This document shows, piece by piece, positions 23,801 through 32,099 of a DNA stretch of 64,000 nucleotides. Position numbers and translations under genes: made by a program. The stretch is taken from NCBI RefSeq assembly GCF_021043365.1, contig NZ_JAJNDU010000006.1:1-64000 (forward strand), written 5' to 3'. Source of the stretch: Sphingomonas sp. IC-11 (GTDB lineage Bacteria > Pseudomonadota > Alphaproteobacteria > Sphingomonadales > Sphingomonadaceae). Every line of letters begins with the position of its first letter. Within the stretch, counting starts at the first letter, position 1. The notes below the pieces were generated by a model that ran no database searches, was not told the DNA's origin, and saw nothing but the letters and a program-made list of their open reading frames with translations.

Positions 23801-25353
23801 GCGATCTTGGCTCGACGATCACGTTCAACGGCAATGGCGGCATCGACGCAGTGGTGCAGACGGGCGGCCTGATCACCGACGATAGCTATGGCGATGCGAA
23901 TAACGACACTGTCGGCGTGCGCGGCGTGGAGATGCTGGAAAGCACAGCCACGACAGGCGTGAACGCGATCCTGGGAGACCGCGCGTCGGCCTCCGGGCTT
24001 CAGACCGTCAATTTCTCAAACCGGAACAACCGGGTGCTGCTGGACGGCGGGTTCACCACAGCGTTGACGATCAACCTGGCCGGGGGCGACGACACAGTGG
24101 TGGGATCGTTCAACGGTTCGGTTTCAAGTGCCGCAGTGACTTTCGTGGGGGACACCGGTGAGTTCACCACGGGCGACAATCTACAGGGCGGCGCCGGCAT
24201 CGGCGACATCGCCCGGATCACAGTCACCAGCGACAATGAGGTTGCCGACCTCACCAACCTCACCGAGGTGGAAACGATCAACATGGTGGTCGGCGCTTCT
24301 GCCGCATTGGTCTTCACGTCGACGACCCTGGTTCTCGATACCAGCGCGAACGATATCGCCGGTGACACACAGACGATTTCTGCCGCAACGAATGCCGGCT
24401 CCTTCGGCGACGCTTATTTCATCAGTGCTGCGGCGGCGACGGCCAACCTCGTCATCAACCTGGCGACGGCCGATACGCCCAATGTCGATTACGTCATCAC
24501 CGGCACCGGCAATGACGTGATCAATCTCGGTGCTGCAGGATCGGGCGGTTCCACCTACGGCTTTGCACTTCCGGCGGACCAGGATCGCGTCGCGAGCGGT
24601 GATGGGGATGATCTGGTCACGGGTGTTGCGGGCTCCATCTCGACCGGCGCGGGCGCGGATACGGTGCTGCTCAGCGGCGCCACCACCGACCAGGATTCGC
24701 GCATCAACCTTGGCGGCGGGGACGATGTTGCCACCCTCAGCGGCGGGGATGACCGTGTGCAGGGCGATGCTGGCAACGACACCCTGTTTGGCGGTGCCGG
24801 GAATGACGTGCTCAGCGGTGGCACTGGCCAGGATGTGATCACCGGCGATGGAGGTGACGACGTGATCCACGGCGGCGCCGACGCCGACACGTTGACCGGC
24901 GGGAGCGGAAGCGACGTGTTCGTCTTTACCTCCGGCCTGGACAGCGCCACGCCGCAGACCCGCGACACGGTTACGGACTTCCTGTCTGGCACCGACCGGA
25001 TCGACTTGCGCTGGCTCCAGGAAGCGACCGGCCTGAGCAATGTCGAGTTCCTCGGCAATGTGTTCGACTTCGCCGACGCCCAAACGTCGGTGACGGCGGG
25101 GGAAGGCGCGCTTCAGCTGGTCTTCGAAACAAGCCGCAGCATCCTGTGGGCGGACGTCAACGACGACGGAGTGCTCGACGGTTTGGACATCCAGATCAAA
25201 CTGGACGGCGTTTCATCCCTGGTGGCGCAAGATGTGTTCGCCGTGGCGGGACAGGATGCGGTCACTGGCGGCGGCACCGCGGCGTTTGATGCAAGCTTTG
25301 GCCTCAATGCAGGCTTCTTCGTCCAGGATGCCGGCACCACCATTCTGCCGTGA
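20875..25353 (+). CDS. Large RTX-type calcium-binding secreted protein
   Basis: A protein of about 1492 residues, acidic, with almost no Cys or Lys. Glycine-rich RTX nonapeptides (G-G-x-G-x-D-x-h-x) cluster at three places, roughly residues 240-340 (GGNGDDRIDTRSGND), 620-690 (GGAGNDTIVSG) and 1290-1352 (GGAGNDVLSGGTGQDVITGD). Beta-strand repeats lie between them. The C-terminal 140 residues after SGSDVFVFTSG resemble the serralysin-type secretion domain and end in hydrophobic residues, as expected for type I secretion. There is no Sec signal. Start TTG 20875 follows AGGAGAAGAAGC; an ATG at 20722 would add an unlikely Arg-rich leader. No ABC exporter, membrane fusion protein or enzymatic domain is visible. 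It could be a surface layer or adhesin-like protein. Confidence 0.85.
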   Translation: MANITLTNGQELAVGNPDEDDIFIGNEDNFDAGDILFGDTGFDRFRFFADGDYGGRTQVTYGAFELRSIERFEVTNDSTAQLIFDMSGSAQTSRYAVTNSTNSVRFTQIAKINAGTSLDVVDTTEAGTTDVEMLFRDRVVTGANDQVKVNITRTDVSAIRIGSVSSGNSGIETINLMVRGNSVIDRLDTNLTTLNISGTGSIAIATALNDTVRVIDATAATGRLSLSFANNLAGAAVIGSTGADTIIGGNGDDRIDTRSGNDYVNAAGGNNTVFTGDGSDVIDAGGGEDFIDAGTGDDRISAGAGRNVINAGAGRDVIFSGGDRDMIDGGDGDDYIDSGDAPALGLLREEIDAGAGSDVIVVGTGRHDVDGGSGNDTINVGDSLDARNDVSGIPVDIVNGGAGNDTLQINALGGSDRDDDARLENVSSIETLQLLTSGDTWLGGNNNALNQGGLNNAEQAGIRRLALLGGGDDVVDASSFDRGLQISTSAGGADTVTSGRGDDGFTWNDQLTDGDDLDGGEGTDSLTVNFTTALTTASLISNFEQINLLSGYGSRNAPATYNLVLDNDNAPTPGGTLTIRAVQLSDGPLGAETLTLDGSAVTSFAFNVTGGRANDVIQGGALSDTIAAGQGDDTVFAVGGDIVDGQAGSDTIILVSGNNVAVGGGGADSITLGTGSDNVDGGAGNDTIVSGNRTIADQLTAADTINGGALGNDALVVQGAALGDTAFTNVSDIERLIVLGTGSNVQIGREAEEGGIRAVYLNNAGRVGDTLDAGQYAADLLVVASAGGNDRIITGSGNDTVEAGVGSQSVSSGAGNDTLIVDGNELDISDGFDGGAGDDTVLLNNIDAQGDGRAVSAAVNLDLVRNVELYRLAGNGSDPSTPPAGDDADVYALSFQGSVAGGVGSLVNITVDSSLLIDTLDTMRVTLDDDLRDADYQLTIRGSAATTEVFKNNVGTNNNIRFQGGSGVDRLYVSGGDLGSTITFNGNGGIDAVVQTGGLITDDSYGDANNDTVGVRGVEMLESTATTGVNAILGDRASASGLQTVNFSNRNNRVLLDGGFTTALTINLAGGDDTVVGSFNGSVSSAAVTFVGDTGEFTTGDNLQGGAGIGDIARITVTSDNEVADLTNLTEVETINMVVGASAALVFTSTTLVLDTSANDIAGDTQTISAATNAGSFGDAYFISAAAATANLVINLATADTPNVDYVITGTGNDVINLGAAGSGGSTYGFALPADQDRVASGDGDDLVTGVAGSISTGAGADTVLLSGATTDQDSRINLGGGDDVATLSGGDDRVQGDAGNDTLFGGAGNDVLSGGTGQDVITGDGGDDVIHGGADADTLTGGSGSDVFVFTSGLDSATPQTRDTVTDFLSGTDRIDLRWLQEATGLSNVEFLGNVFDFADAQTSVTAGEGALQLVFETSRSILWADVNDDGVLDGLDIQIKLDGVSSLVAQDVFAVAGQDAVTGGGTAAFDASFGLNAGFFVQDAGTTILP

Positions 25354-25406
25354 TCCGTTGACGATCGTTCCCGCTGCCCCCCGCTGGGGGAACGTGTTGA
25401 ACGAAC

Positions 25407-25439
25407 AGGGCGCGTCAGCCTGGCGGGCTGGCGCGCCCT
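25407..25439 (+). terminator. Terminator after the RTX gene
   Basis: AGGGCGCG (25407-25414) pairs with CGCGCCCT (25432-25439), with an inner CAGCC/GGCTG stem, giving a strong 13-base-pair hairpin 54 bases after the stop codon. Only a weak T-rich tract follows (GCCGTTTC). The rest of the gap to 25775 contains no supported gene; it must hold the promoter of the monooxygenase operon. Confidence 0.75.
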
Positions 25440-25775
25440 GCCGTTTCATCGGGCCCTCGAGGCCGGACAATGAACCGGCTCGAAAGTCGTAATCCCACTG
25501 CTGCGCCAACGTGCGGGCACAGGCACCACAGTGCCGGCCCGTAGGGTCCGCGGCCGGCACGACGGCAAGCGGACGGGCGCTCCTTGTATTGACAAACCAA
25601 TCCCCGGCAATGACAGCTTTCCGTAACGACAAGGATCCGCACCGTTCAGGTGACAGGAGCCAGCCAAAGTGTCTTCACGGCACAAGGGAGAGGATGTTGA
25701 GTGTTCGATCAGGGGGCGCGTGCGCGTTCCTTTGCCGGGCCGTGACGTCTTCATGGATTGATCACGGAGGCTTTC

Positions 25776-27017
25776 ATGGCTCGATTGAAATTTGGCGCGT
25801 TCATAGCCCCTCACCATCCCATTGGTGAGCATCCCATGCTTCAGATGCGCAGCGACATTCAGCTGGCCAAGCATCTCGACGAACTGGGGTTCGACGAATT
25901 CTGGGTCGGCGAACATCATTCCACCGGCTGGGAAGTGATCGCGTCGCCCGAGTTGTTTCTGGCTGCGGTCGGCGAACAGACCCAGCGCATTCGCCTTGGC
26001 ACCGGCGTCGTCTCCCTGCCGTACCATCACCCGTTCAACGTGGCGCAGCGCATCGTCCAGCTGGATCATATGACCCGCGGGCGCGTGATCTTCGGCACCG
26101 GGCCCGGCGCCCTGCCATCCGACGCCTATATGCTGGGCATCGATCCGATGACCCAGCGCGATCGACAGGATGAGGCAATTGGCGTCATCCGCCGGCTTTT
26201 CGCCGGGGAACGGGTGACCCATGAGAGCGACTGGTTCACGCTGCGCGACGCGCGGCTGCAGCTGTTCCCCTTGCAGGAAGACCTGCCGTTCGTCGTGGCA
26301 TCATCGATCAGCCCTTCGGGCATGACGCTGGCGGGTAAATACGGCATCGGCGCCCTGTCGATCGGGTCCAATTCCGAGGCCGGGCTCGCCGCCCTGCCCA
26401 CGCAATGGGGCTTTGCCGAGGAAGCCGCGGCGAAATCGGGCAAGACGGTCAGCCGCAACGACTGGCGCGTGCTGATGTCGTGGCACATTGCCGAAACCCG
26501 CGAGGAAGCGCGGGCGCAGGCCGGCGCCGGGCTGATGCGCTGGCACAACGAATATACGGTCGGCACGCTGATGCGCCCGGGTGCCCAGCCCTTCACGTCG
26601 CCGGACCACGCGGTTGACCAGACCGCGTTCGTGGATGGAGCGGCGGCGGTGATCGGCACGCCCGACGATCTGGTGGCGGCGATCCGCAAGCTTCATGCCT
26701 CCGCGGGCGGCTTTGGCACCGTACTGGGCTTTGCCCATGACTGGGCCAACCGGGAAAATACGCTGCGCAGCTGGGACCTCGTCGCCCGCTACGTGATCCC
26801 GGAGATCCACGGCCTGCTCGACGGATATCGCACCTCGCGCCAGTATGTGATCGATCACCGGGAGTCCTTCGAACGCGCCGGCCAGGCCGTTCTCTCCAAG
26901 ATCATGGCGCACGAGGGCGCCGCCGCCGCGCTCAAGGCAGGCCAGGAAGGCGGGGTCGCGATGCGCTCCCCCAATGCGCCGGACCTTAACAAGGCCGCGG
27001 AAGCACTGAAGAACTGA
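25776..27017 (+). CDS. LLM-class flavin-dependent oxidoreductase
   Basis: A 413-residue luciferase-like monooxygenase (TIM barrel, flavin-dependent with a partner reductase or F420). The N-terminal MARLKFGAFIAPHHPIGEHP, GFDEFWVGEHHSTGWEV, LGTGVVSLPYHHPFNVA and MTRGRVIFGTGPGALPSDA are classic for the subgroup annotated as limonene 1,2-monooxygenase-like. It would insert oxygen into a terpene, ketone or similar small hydrophobic substrate. ATG 25776 follows GGAGG. The acyl-CoA dehydrogenase gene starts 42 bases downstream, pointing to a joint catabolic role. Confidence 0.88.
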   Translation: MARLKFGAFIAPHHPIGEHPMLQMRSDIQLAKHLDELGFDEFWVGEHHSTGWEVIASPELFLAAVGEQTQRIRLGTGVVSLPYHHPFNVAQRIVQLDHMTRGRVIFGTGPGALPSDAYMLGIDPMTQRDRQDEAIGVIRRLFAGERVTHESDWFTLRDARLQLFPLQEDLPFVVASSISPSGMTLAGKYGIGALSIGSNSEAGLAALPTQWGFAEEAAAKSGKTVSRNDWRVLMSWHIAETREEARAQAGAGLMRWHNEYTVGTLMRPGAQPFTSPDHAVDQTAFVDGAAAVIGTPDDLVAAIRKLHASAGGFGTVLGFAHDWANRENTLRSWDLVARYVIPEIHGLLDGYRTSRQYVIDHRESFERAGQAVLSKIMAHEGAAAALKAGQEGGVAMRSPNAPDLNKAAEALKN

Positions 27018-27059
27018 TCGTCGATCACGGCGACAATAACCCCCAGGAAAGGATGCCGC

Positions 27060-28295
27060 ATGTCGATCGATTTCGAAATACCAGAAGATGCCAAGGCGAT
27101 CCGCGCCAAGGTTCGCCAATGGGTGCAGGACGAGTGCAAGCCGGCGGAGCAGCGTCTGCTGGCCGGCGAGGATTACAAGACGGTGCTGGGCGAGCTTCGC
27201 ACCAAGGCGCGGGCGCAGGGCCTTTGGTGCCCGTTCATCCCCAAGGAATATGGCGGCATGGGCCTAGGCCCGCTTGCCAATGCGCTGGTCCAGATGGAGC
27301 TTGGCGAAAGCCACCTCGGCGCGCTGTCGATGAACACGCAAGGGCCCGATGACGCCACGATGATGACGCTGCTGGCGCATGGCACCGATTATCAGAAAGA
27401 AAAGTTCCTCAAGCCGCTGCTCAACGGTGAAAAGCGCATCTGCTATTCGATGACCGAAAAGGCGGCGGGCGCCGACGCCACCGGCATGCAGACCCGCGCG
27501 GTGAAGGACGGCAATGAAAATTACGTGCTGAACGGCGAAAAGTGGTTCTCGTCCGCCGCCAGCGTCGCCGACATCGCGCTCGTCATGGCGATGACGGATC
27601 CCGATGCGCCGCGGCACCAGCGTTATTCGACCTTCATCGTCGAACTGCCCAACCCCGGCTATCGTATCGTTCGCGATATCGAGACCATGGCGGTGCACGG
27701 CCCCTTGAGCGAGGTACTGGGTGGTGGGCATTCGGAGGTTGAGATCAAGGATCTTGTCGTTCCCGCCGACAACCTGCTGGGTGGTGAGGGCAACGGCTTC
27801 AACATGGGCCAGCATCGCCTCGCCTATGGCCGCCTGCGCCACGGCATGCACAACGTGTCCATGGCGCAGCGCGCGCTTGATCTGGCGACCGCGCACGTCA
27901 CCCAGCGCGAGACGTTCGGCAAGCTCCTGTCGGAGCGTCAGGGCGTGCAGTGGATGCTCGCGGATTGCGCGGCGGAAATCTACAAGGCGCGGCTGATGCT
28001 GCTCCACATCGCCTACAAGGCGGAAAAGGGCGCCGACATCCGGCAGGAAAATTCGATCGCGAAGATCTTCCTCGCCAACATGGTGCATCAGGTGGTGGAC
28101 ACCGCGATCCAGCTGCACGGCGCGCTGGGCTTCAGCCTCGATACGCCGCTCGCCGCCTGGTACACGCATATCCGCTCGCAGCGGCTGGTTGACGGGCCGG
28201 ACGAGGTGCATCGCTGGACGGTGGGCCGTAACGTCATCAAGGCGTTCCAGCGCGACGGCACCACTGCCGCCGCATGCGGCGGTGATCTGCTTTGA
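27060..28295 (+). CDS. Acyl-CoA dehydrogenase family protein (ACAD10/11-like)
   Basis: A 411-residue flavoprotein that oxidises an acyl-CoA to enoyl-CoA and passes electrons to ETF. Landmarks are YSMTEKAAGADATGMQT (flavin/substrate contact), FGKLLSERQGVQWMLADCA, and the C-terminal QLHGALGFSLDTPLA followed by LVDGPDEVHRWTVGRNVIKA, the arrangement of ACAD10/11-type enzymes. An AGGAAAGG ribosome site precedes the ATG. It follows the luciferase-like monooxygenase in the same operon, which suggests degradation of a branched or cyclic compound entering beta-oxidation. Confidence 0.9.
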   Translation: MSIDFEIPEDAKAIRAKVRQWVQDECKPAEQRLLAGEDYKTVLGELRTKARAQGLWCPFIPKEYGGMGLGPLANALVQMELGESHLGALSMNTQGPDDATMMTLLAHGTDYQKEKFLKPLLNGEKRICYSMTEKAAGADATGMQTRAVKDGNENYVLNGEKWFSSAASVADIALVMAMTDPDAPRHQRYSTFIVELPNPGYRIVRDIETMAVHGPLSEVLGGGHSEVEIKDLVVPADNLLGGEGNGFNMGQHRLAYGRLRHGMHNVSMAQRALDLATAHVTQRETFGKLLSERQGVQWMLADCAAEIYKARLMLLHIAYKAEKGADIRQENSIAKIFLANMVHQVVDTAIQLHGALGFSLDTPLAAWYTHIRSQRLVDGPDEVHRWTVGRNVIKAFQRDGTTAAACGGDLL

Positions 28296-28399
28296 GGTGA
28301 TTTCCGAAAAGGGGGCCGCGGGGGCGGCTCTCTTTCGGAGCGATCGACAACCAACGGGCCGTGGGGAGGCGGCGTCCGGAACACCGCAAAGGGTGGCCG

Positions 28400-28813
28400 A
28401 TGAACATGCATCTGACGTTCCGACGCAATGGCCCGCCCCCGCGCCTTGTCACCGGCTGGAAGCTCGACCGGGTCGACCGTGCCGGCCTGCTCGCGCGTTT
28501 CCCCCCGTTGTTCCCCGACGTGGTCGCTGATCATGTGACGCTGCGATCCGGTACCGACGCCAACACGCCGCTCCCGGAGGACGAGCGTGGCGAGATCATC
28601 GGTGAGATCGACGACCGCGACGGCGTTCAGGCACTCGTAGTGCGGATCGGCGGATCCTGTGTCCGGGCAGACGACGGCATTTTCCACATCACCTGGTCGC
28701 TCGACCGCCGGCGCGGGCGCCGCGCCAAGGAAAGCAACGAGGTGATCGCCCGGCTCGGCTGGCGAGCGCTGGCGGAACCGATCCCGATCCGTCTGCATCC
28801 TGCCCGCTTCTGA
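28400..28813 (+). CDS. Conserved hypothetical protein
   Basis: A 137-residue soluble protein beginning MNMHLTFRRNGPPPRLVTGW. It has a mixed alpha/beta look: VVADHVTLRSGTDANTPLP, then a beta-rich region ending FHITWSLDRRRGRRAKESNE, and a C-terminal RLGWRALAEPIPIRLHPARF. The start at 28400 is preceded by AAGGGTGG; an in-frame start 13 codons earlier is less likely. It is a single gene between the acyl-CoA dehydrogenase and a terminator-like hairpin. I recognise no named domain. Confidence 0.7.
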   Translation: MNMHLTFRRNGPPPRLVTGWKLDRVDRAGLLARFPPLFPDVVADHVTLRSGTDANTPLPEDERGEIIGEIDDRDGVQALVVRIGGSCVRADDGIFHITWSLDRRRGRRAKESNEVIARLGWRALAEPIPIRLHPARF

Positions 28814-28822
28814 CGCTTGGCC

Positions 28823-28848
28823 CCGGTCGCCAGCCGCGGGGCGACCGG
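28823..28848 (+). terminator. Hairpin terminator
   Basis: CCGGTCGCC (28823-28831) pairs with GGCGACCGG (28840-28848) around an 8-base loop, 10 bases after the stop of the preceding plus-strand gene. A second GC-rich palindrome (CCGGCC/GGCCGG) follows within 40 bases, near the end of the convergent nnrD gene. Confidence 0.6.
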
Positions 28849-28945
28849 AAAAAGGCTGACCCGGCCGGTCGCGCGGCCGGTCTTCACCGCATCTGACAAA
28901 GCTGACGTTGAAGGCAGCCGCGTTCGCGGCCCGGGTCGTCCTTCC

Positions 28946-29815
28946 TCACCGTGGCAGCAGAGCCGGCAGCAGTGGGAGCAGCTGCCGCGCGAGGAAGCCG
29001 ATCGGGCCGGTCTGCATCGCCAGCGTTCGCCCTGCCTCGCCGTGCAGCCACACGCCCCAAGCCGCGGCATCGGACAGCGGCAGACCGCGCGCGGCAAGGC
29101 CGCCGATCGCGCCGACCAGCACGTCACCCGACCCACCCGTGCCGAGACCCGGGCCGCCGCCGCTGTAATGCACCAGGTTGCCGTCGGGCGAGGCAATCAC
29201 GGTTTCCGCATCCTTCAACACGATCACCGCGCCAAACTGCCGGGCAGAAGCGGTGGCGTGGCGCGGCAGATCCTCGCGGACCTCATCCTCCTCGCATCCG
29301 AGCAGCGCCGCCATTTCGCCCGGGTGCGGCGTCATGATCAGCCGCCCGCGCAGCGGGTCCAGCGCCGCTTCCATGCCGTGAATGCAGGCCACCGCCGCCG
29401 CATCCAGAATGATCGGGATCTCGACCTCTGCCTTGCTTGCTTGCACCACTAACCGCGCGGCCGCGTCATTATCGGTCATTCCAGGCCCGATCACCGCGAC
29501 GTTCACGCGGCCGAGCGCCTGATGCAGTGGCTCCGGCGGATCAATCGCGATCTCGCCCGCGTCGTCCTCGGGCAGTGCGAGCACCCGCCCTTCCGGGAAG
29601 CGCACACCCAGCGGCAGCGCCGCCGATCGAACCGTGGCCAGCTGGATCTTGCCCGCACCGACGCGAAGCGCCGCCTCGCCCGTCAAGGCGATGGCGCCAG
29701 GCACATTGATCGACCCACCAACCACAAGCAGGCGGCCACGCGCGTCCTTGTCCGTGCCCCTTTCAGCCGCCTTGATCGGATGGCTGGCGCGCCAGCCTGC
29801 ATCGAGCTCGATCAT
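28946..29815 (-). CDS. nnrD: ADP/ATP-dependent NAD(P)H-hydrate dehydratase
   Basis: A 289-residue ribokinase-fold enzyme that repairs hydrated NAD(P)H. Signature segments are LLVVGGSINVPGAIAL, VIGPGMTDNDAAARL, IMTPHPGEMAALLG, AVIVLKDAETVIASPDG and GTGGSGDVLVGAIGG, the nucleotide and substrate loops of the YjeF C-terminal/NnrD family. The N-terminal epimerase domain (NnrE) fused to it in many bacteria is absent, so the epimerase must be elsewhere. The ATG overlaps the upstream phosphatase stop by four bases (ATGA). Confidence 0.9.
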   Translation of the reverse strand: MIELDAGWRASHPIKAAERGTDKDARGRLLVVGGSINVPGAIALTGEAALRVGAGKIQLATVRSAALPLGVRFPEGRVLALPEDDAGEIAIDPPEPLHQALGRVNVAVIGPGMTDNDAAARLVVQASKAEVEIPIILDAAAVACIHGMEAALDPLRGRLIMTPHPGEMAALLGCEEDEVREDLPRHATASARQFGAVIVLKDAETVIASPDGNLVHYSGGGPGLGTGGSGDVLVGAIGGLAARGLPLSDAAAWGVWLHGEAGRTLAMQTGPIGFLARQLLPLLPALLPR

Positions 29816-30573
29816 CGCCGCACCGCTGCGGCATCGGGTTCTGCCGTCACCGGCACCGCACTTGAATCCACCGCGCGCACATCATTGTATCGCACCAGCG
29901 CCAGCTTCCCGGCGGACCCGAGCGACGGATCGAACCGGTATTCTGTGACGGAGCAATTGGCGACTTCACCAGTCCGGTCGATCGCGATGATCTCCTCCTC
30001 CGTCATGTTCTCGATCACATAGCGCAAGCAAAGCACCACCACCTGATGGGCAACGATCATGACCCGCTGCCCCGAGTGATGCAGGGCGACCGTATCCAGC
30101 AGCGCGCGCAACCGCAGGATCACGTCGCACCAGCTCTCCCCGCCGGGGGGGCGGTGGTAGAATTTTCCCAGCAGCCGGCGGAATTCAGCCTGTTCAGGCT
30201 CGTTCACGGCGATCCCGCGGGTGGTCAGCCCATCAAGGATCCCGAACTCCTTCTCACGCAGCCGCTCATCAAGGCAGATCGGCTCGTCACCGACACCGCC
30301 GCCCGCATCGCGGAAGATCCGGGCGGTTTCGCGCGCTCGCACATAAGGAGAGGCGAGCAGCACTTCCGGCCGCTCCTCCGCCGGCCGTCCCGCAAACCAA
30401 GCGCCAAGCGCCGCCGCCTGTGCCTCGCCGCGGGGCGACAGCGGCACATCCACGTCGCGCGCCGTGAGCGAGATGCGTTCTTCGCCGGCGCTGTACGCCG
30501 CCTGCCGCGCCACATTGCCCGCGCTTTCGCCGTGGCGCACGATCCAGAGCCGTTCAGGCCAGCGACCGGCCAT
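29812..30573 (-). CDS. Histidine phosphatase family protein
   Basis: A 253-residue phosphoglycerate-mutase-like protein. The phosphohistidine motif is LWIVRHGESAGN (H about 14). VPLSPRGEAQAAALG, LLASPYVRARETA (second Arg), the Glu in DERLREKEFGILDG and VMIVAHQVVVLC (second catalytic His) follow in the normal order. It would hydrolyse a phosphomonoester; the substrate is unknown. Coupling by ATGA to nnrD suggests a shared metabolite-repair or nucleotide-related role. Confidence 0.9.
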   Translation of the reverse strand: MAGRWPERLWIVRHGESAGNVARQAAYSAGEERISLTARDVDVPLSPRGEAQAAALGAWFAGRPAEERPEVLLASPYVRARETARIFRDAGGGVGDEPICLDERLREKEFGILDGLTTRGIAVNEPEQAEFRRLLGKFYHRPPGGESWCDVILRLRALLDTVALHHSGQRVMIVAHQVVVLCLRYVIENMTEEEIIAIDRTGEVANCSVTEYRFDPSLGSAGKLALVRYNDVRAVDSSAVPVTAEPDAAAVRR

Positions 30574-30763
30574 CGCTCACCTCTGGATCGTTGATCATCG
30601 CCATTACCGGTCCGTCTCCATCATCCCCATGTCCAAGCACGGCGGCGGCAGAGAGTTCCCGGCGACCGATGCGATTCAGATCAAGCTGACGGGCAAGCAG
30701 CGGGCGGCAATCCGCCCCGCGCGGTTGCAAGAGGGGCAGAGATGTCCCCAGGCCGCACTGGCC

Positions 30764-31435
30764 TCAGGGCCGGCGAGCGAACCAGATGATGTGGGTGGCG
30801 CCTTTTCCATTGTCCCGCGCCCGCACGCGCACCTCGTCCACGGCAAAACCCGCTTTCGCCAAGCGTCGCGCAAAAAGCGGATCGGGTGCGGCGGACCAGA
30901 TCGCGAGCGTTCCGTCCGGCCTCAGCGCCTGCATGGCCGCGGCGAGGCCGCGCGCGGAATAAATGCCATCGTTGGCCGGACGGGTCAGACCGTCCGGGCC
31001 ATTGTCCACGTCCAGCATGATAGCGTCGTAATCGCCACCGGCGCGCCGGATCGACTCGGCGACATCGCCCATGTCGAGCGTGACCCGCGGATCATCCAGA
31101 CACCCGGCGGTCAGATCCGCCATCGGGCCCCGCGCCCATTCGATGATTCCGGGCACCAGTTCGGCGACGGTGACCCGCGCATCCGCACCGAGCCGCTCCA
31201 GCACCGCACGCAGCGTGAATCCCATGCCATAGCCGCCGATCAGCAACCGGGGTGCCGGCCGGTCGGAAAGCCGATCGCATGTCATGGTGCCCAGCGCCAC
31301 TTCCGAGCCGCTCATGCGCGTGCTCATCAGTTCATTGCGTTCAAGCACGATCATGAAGTCCGCGCCGCGGCGAAACAGCCGCAGCGGCGGGCCACCGGGC
31401 ACCTCGGCAGTGCCGATCAACTCACGCGGGGTCAC
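30764..31435 (-). CDS. Spermidine-synthase-like methyltransferase-fold protein
   Basis: A 223-residue Rossmann-fold protein similar to the spermidine synthase superfamily. Motif I is LLIGGYGMGFTLRAVLE, the acidic residue after it is in VTVAELVPGIIEWARG, and motif II is YDAIMLDVDNGPDGLT. The N-terminal small beta domain of true spermidine synthases is shortened. The enzyme may use S-adenosylmethionine or a decarboxylated form; polyamine synthesis is not certain. It starts with GTG overlapping the stop of the DUF6481 gene (GTGA). Confidence 0.8.
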   Translation of the reverse strand: MTPRELIGTAEVPGGPPLRLFRRGADFMIVLERNELMSTRMSGSEVALGTMTCDRLSDRPAPRLLIGGYGMGFTLRAVLERLGADARVTVAELVPGIIEWARGPMADLTAGCLDDPRVTLDMGDVAESIRRAGGDYDAIMLDVDNGPDGLTRPANDGIYSARGLAAAMQALRPDGTLAIWSAAPDPLFARRLAKAGFAVDEVRVRARDNGKGATHIIWFARRP

Positions 31436-31800
31436 CCGCGCTGGCGGGCCTTGCGTGCGGCGTAGCGGGCATCGCGAGCCGCCTTCAGCTCGGCCGGGGT
31501 GGGCACCTTGATGGGCGTAGCGCGGCGCGAAGCGGCAATACGCTCGGCCTCGGCGTCGGCTTCTGCCTGCGCCCGTGCACGCGCTTCCGCCCGCGCAGCC
31601 TTTTCGGTTTCGATCGCAGCGCGGTGAGCGGCACGACGCTCTGCGGCAGCCGCTTCACGCGCCTCCAGCGCGGCGGTGCGGGCTGCTGCTGCCTCGGGAT
31701 CGAGTGCCGGTTTGCTGCGCAATTTCTCCAGTGCGCGCTGCTTCGCTTCTCGGGACGCTGACGCGCGTTCGCCGAAGTCGGGAATCTTAGCTCCTGCCAT
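31432..31800 (-). CDS. DUF6481 family protein
   Basis: A 122-residue, highly charged Ala/Arg/Glu-rich protein beginning MAGAKIPDFGERASASREAK. It has a long predicted helix with KQRALEKLRSKP and a C-terminal AARDARYAARKARQRG. This layout is that of the small DUF6481 family found mainly in sphingomonads. It is probably a soluble, nucleic-acid-binding-like basic protein, but no function is known. It is coupled to the downstream spermidine-synthase-like gene. Confidence 0.8.
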   Translation of the reverse strand: MAGAKIPDFGERASASREAKQRALEKLRSKPALDPEAAAARTAALEAREAAAAERRAAHRAAIETEKAARAEARARAQAEADAEAERIAASRRATPIKVPTPAELKAARDARYAARKARQRG

Positions 31801-31873
31801 GCCGGCGCTCGTTAGCAGAATTCGGCGCCGGAGAAAGGCTTAATCCCGTTTACCTCCTATTGGCGGGGCAGCG

Positions 31874-32044
31874 ATGGCGCCGGGCGGCGACGCAAAGCCC
31901 TGCCCGTTTGGCATCAGAAACGCGTTTTCGCGCGCGGCCGCGGCGGGCGCCATCAATCCCGGTTCGGCTGGTGCGCCCGCTCCATTGAACGACAAAGACA
32001 TCGATATTGGCCGCTTCTGGCTCGACGCGGCGCAATTTGGATGA
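31874..32044 (+). CDS. Candidate 56-residue small protein
   Basis: A short plus-strand frame in the 299-base gap 31801-32099, preceded by GGGGCAGCG. The protein starts MAPGGDAKPCPFGIRNAFSR and ends DKDIDIGRFWLDAAQFG, a well-structured-looking C-terminus unlike random frames. Third-position GC is fairly high. The opposite strand is also open here, so this remains tentative. It stops 55 bases before the serine hydrolase start. Confidence 0.3.
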   Translation: MAPGGDAKPCPFGIRNAFSRAAAAGAINPGSAGAPAPLNDKDIDIGRFWLDAAQFG

Positions 32045-32099
32045 AATGGGCCGCAGCAGCGCTTGACCGGTTCGCCGTCACGCTCACTCAGGAAGATTG

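Noticed and set aside
21106..25343. Several long minus-strand frames opposite the RTX gene
   Set aside because: Val/Ala/Asp-rich antisense products of the repetitive Gly-Asp coding sequence.
20875..25353. Repeats in the RTX gene as a possible CRISPR or DNA tandem array
   Set aside because: The repetition is at protein level (GGxGxD) with varied codons and no spacer regularity.
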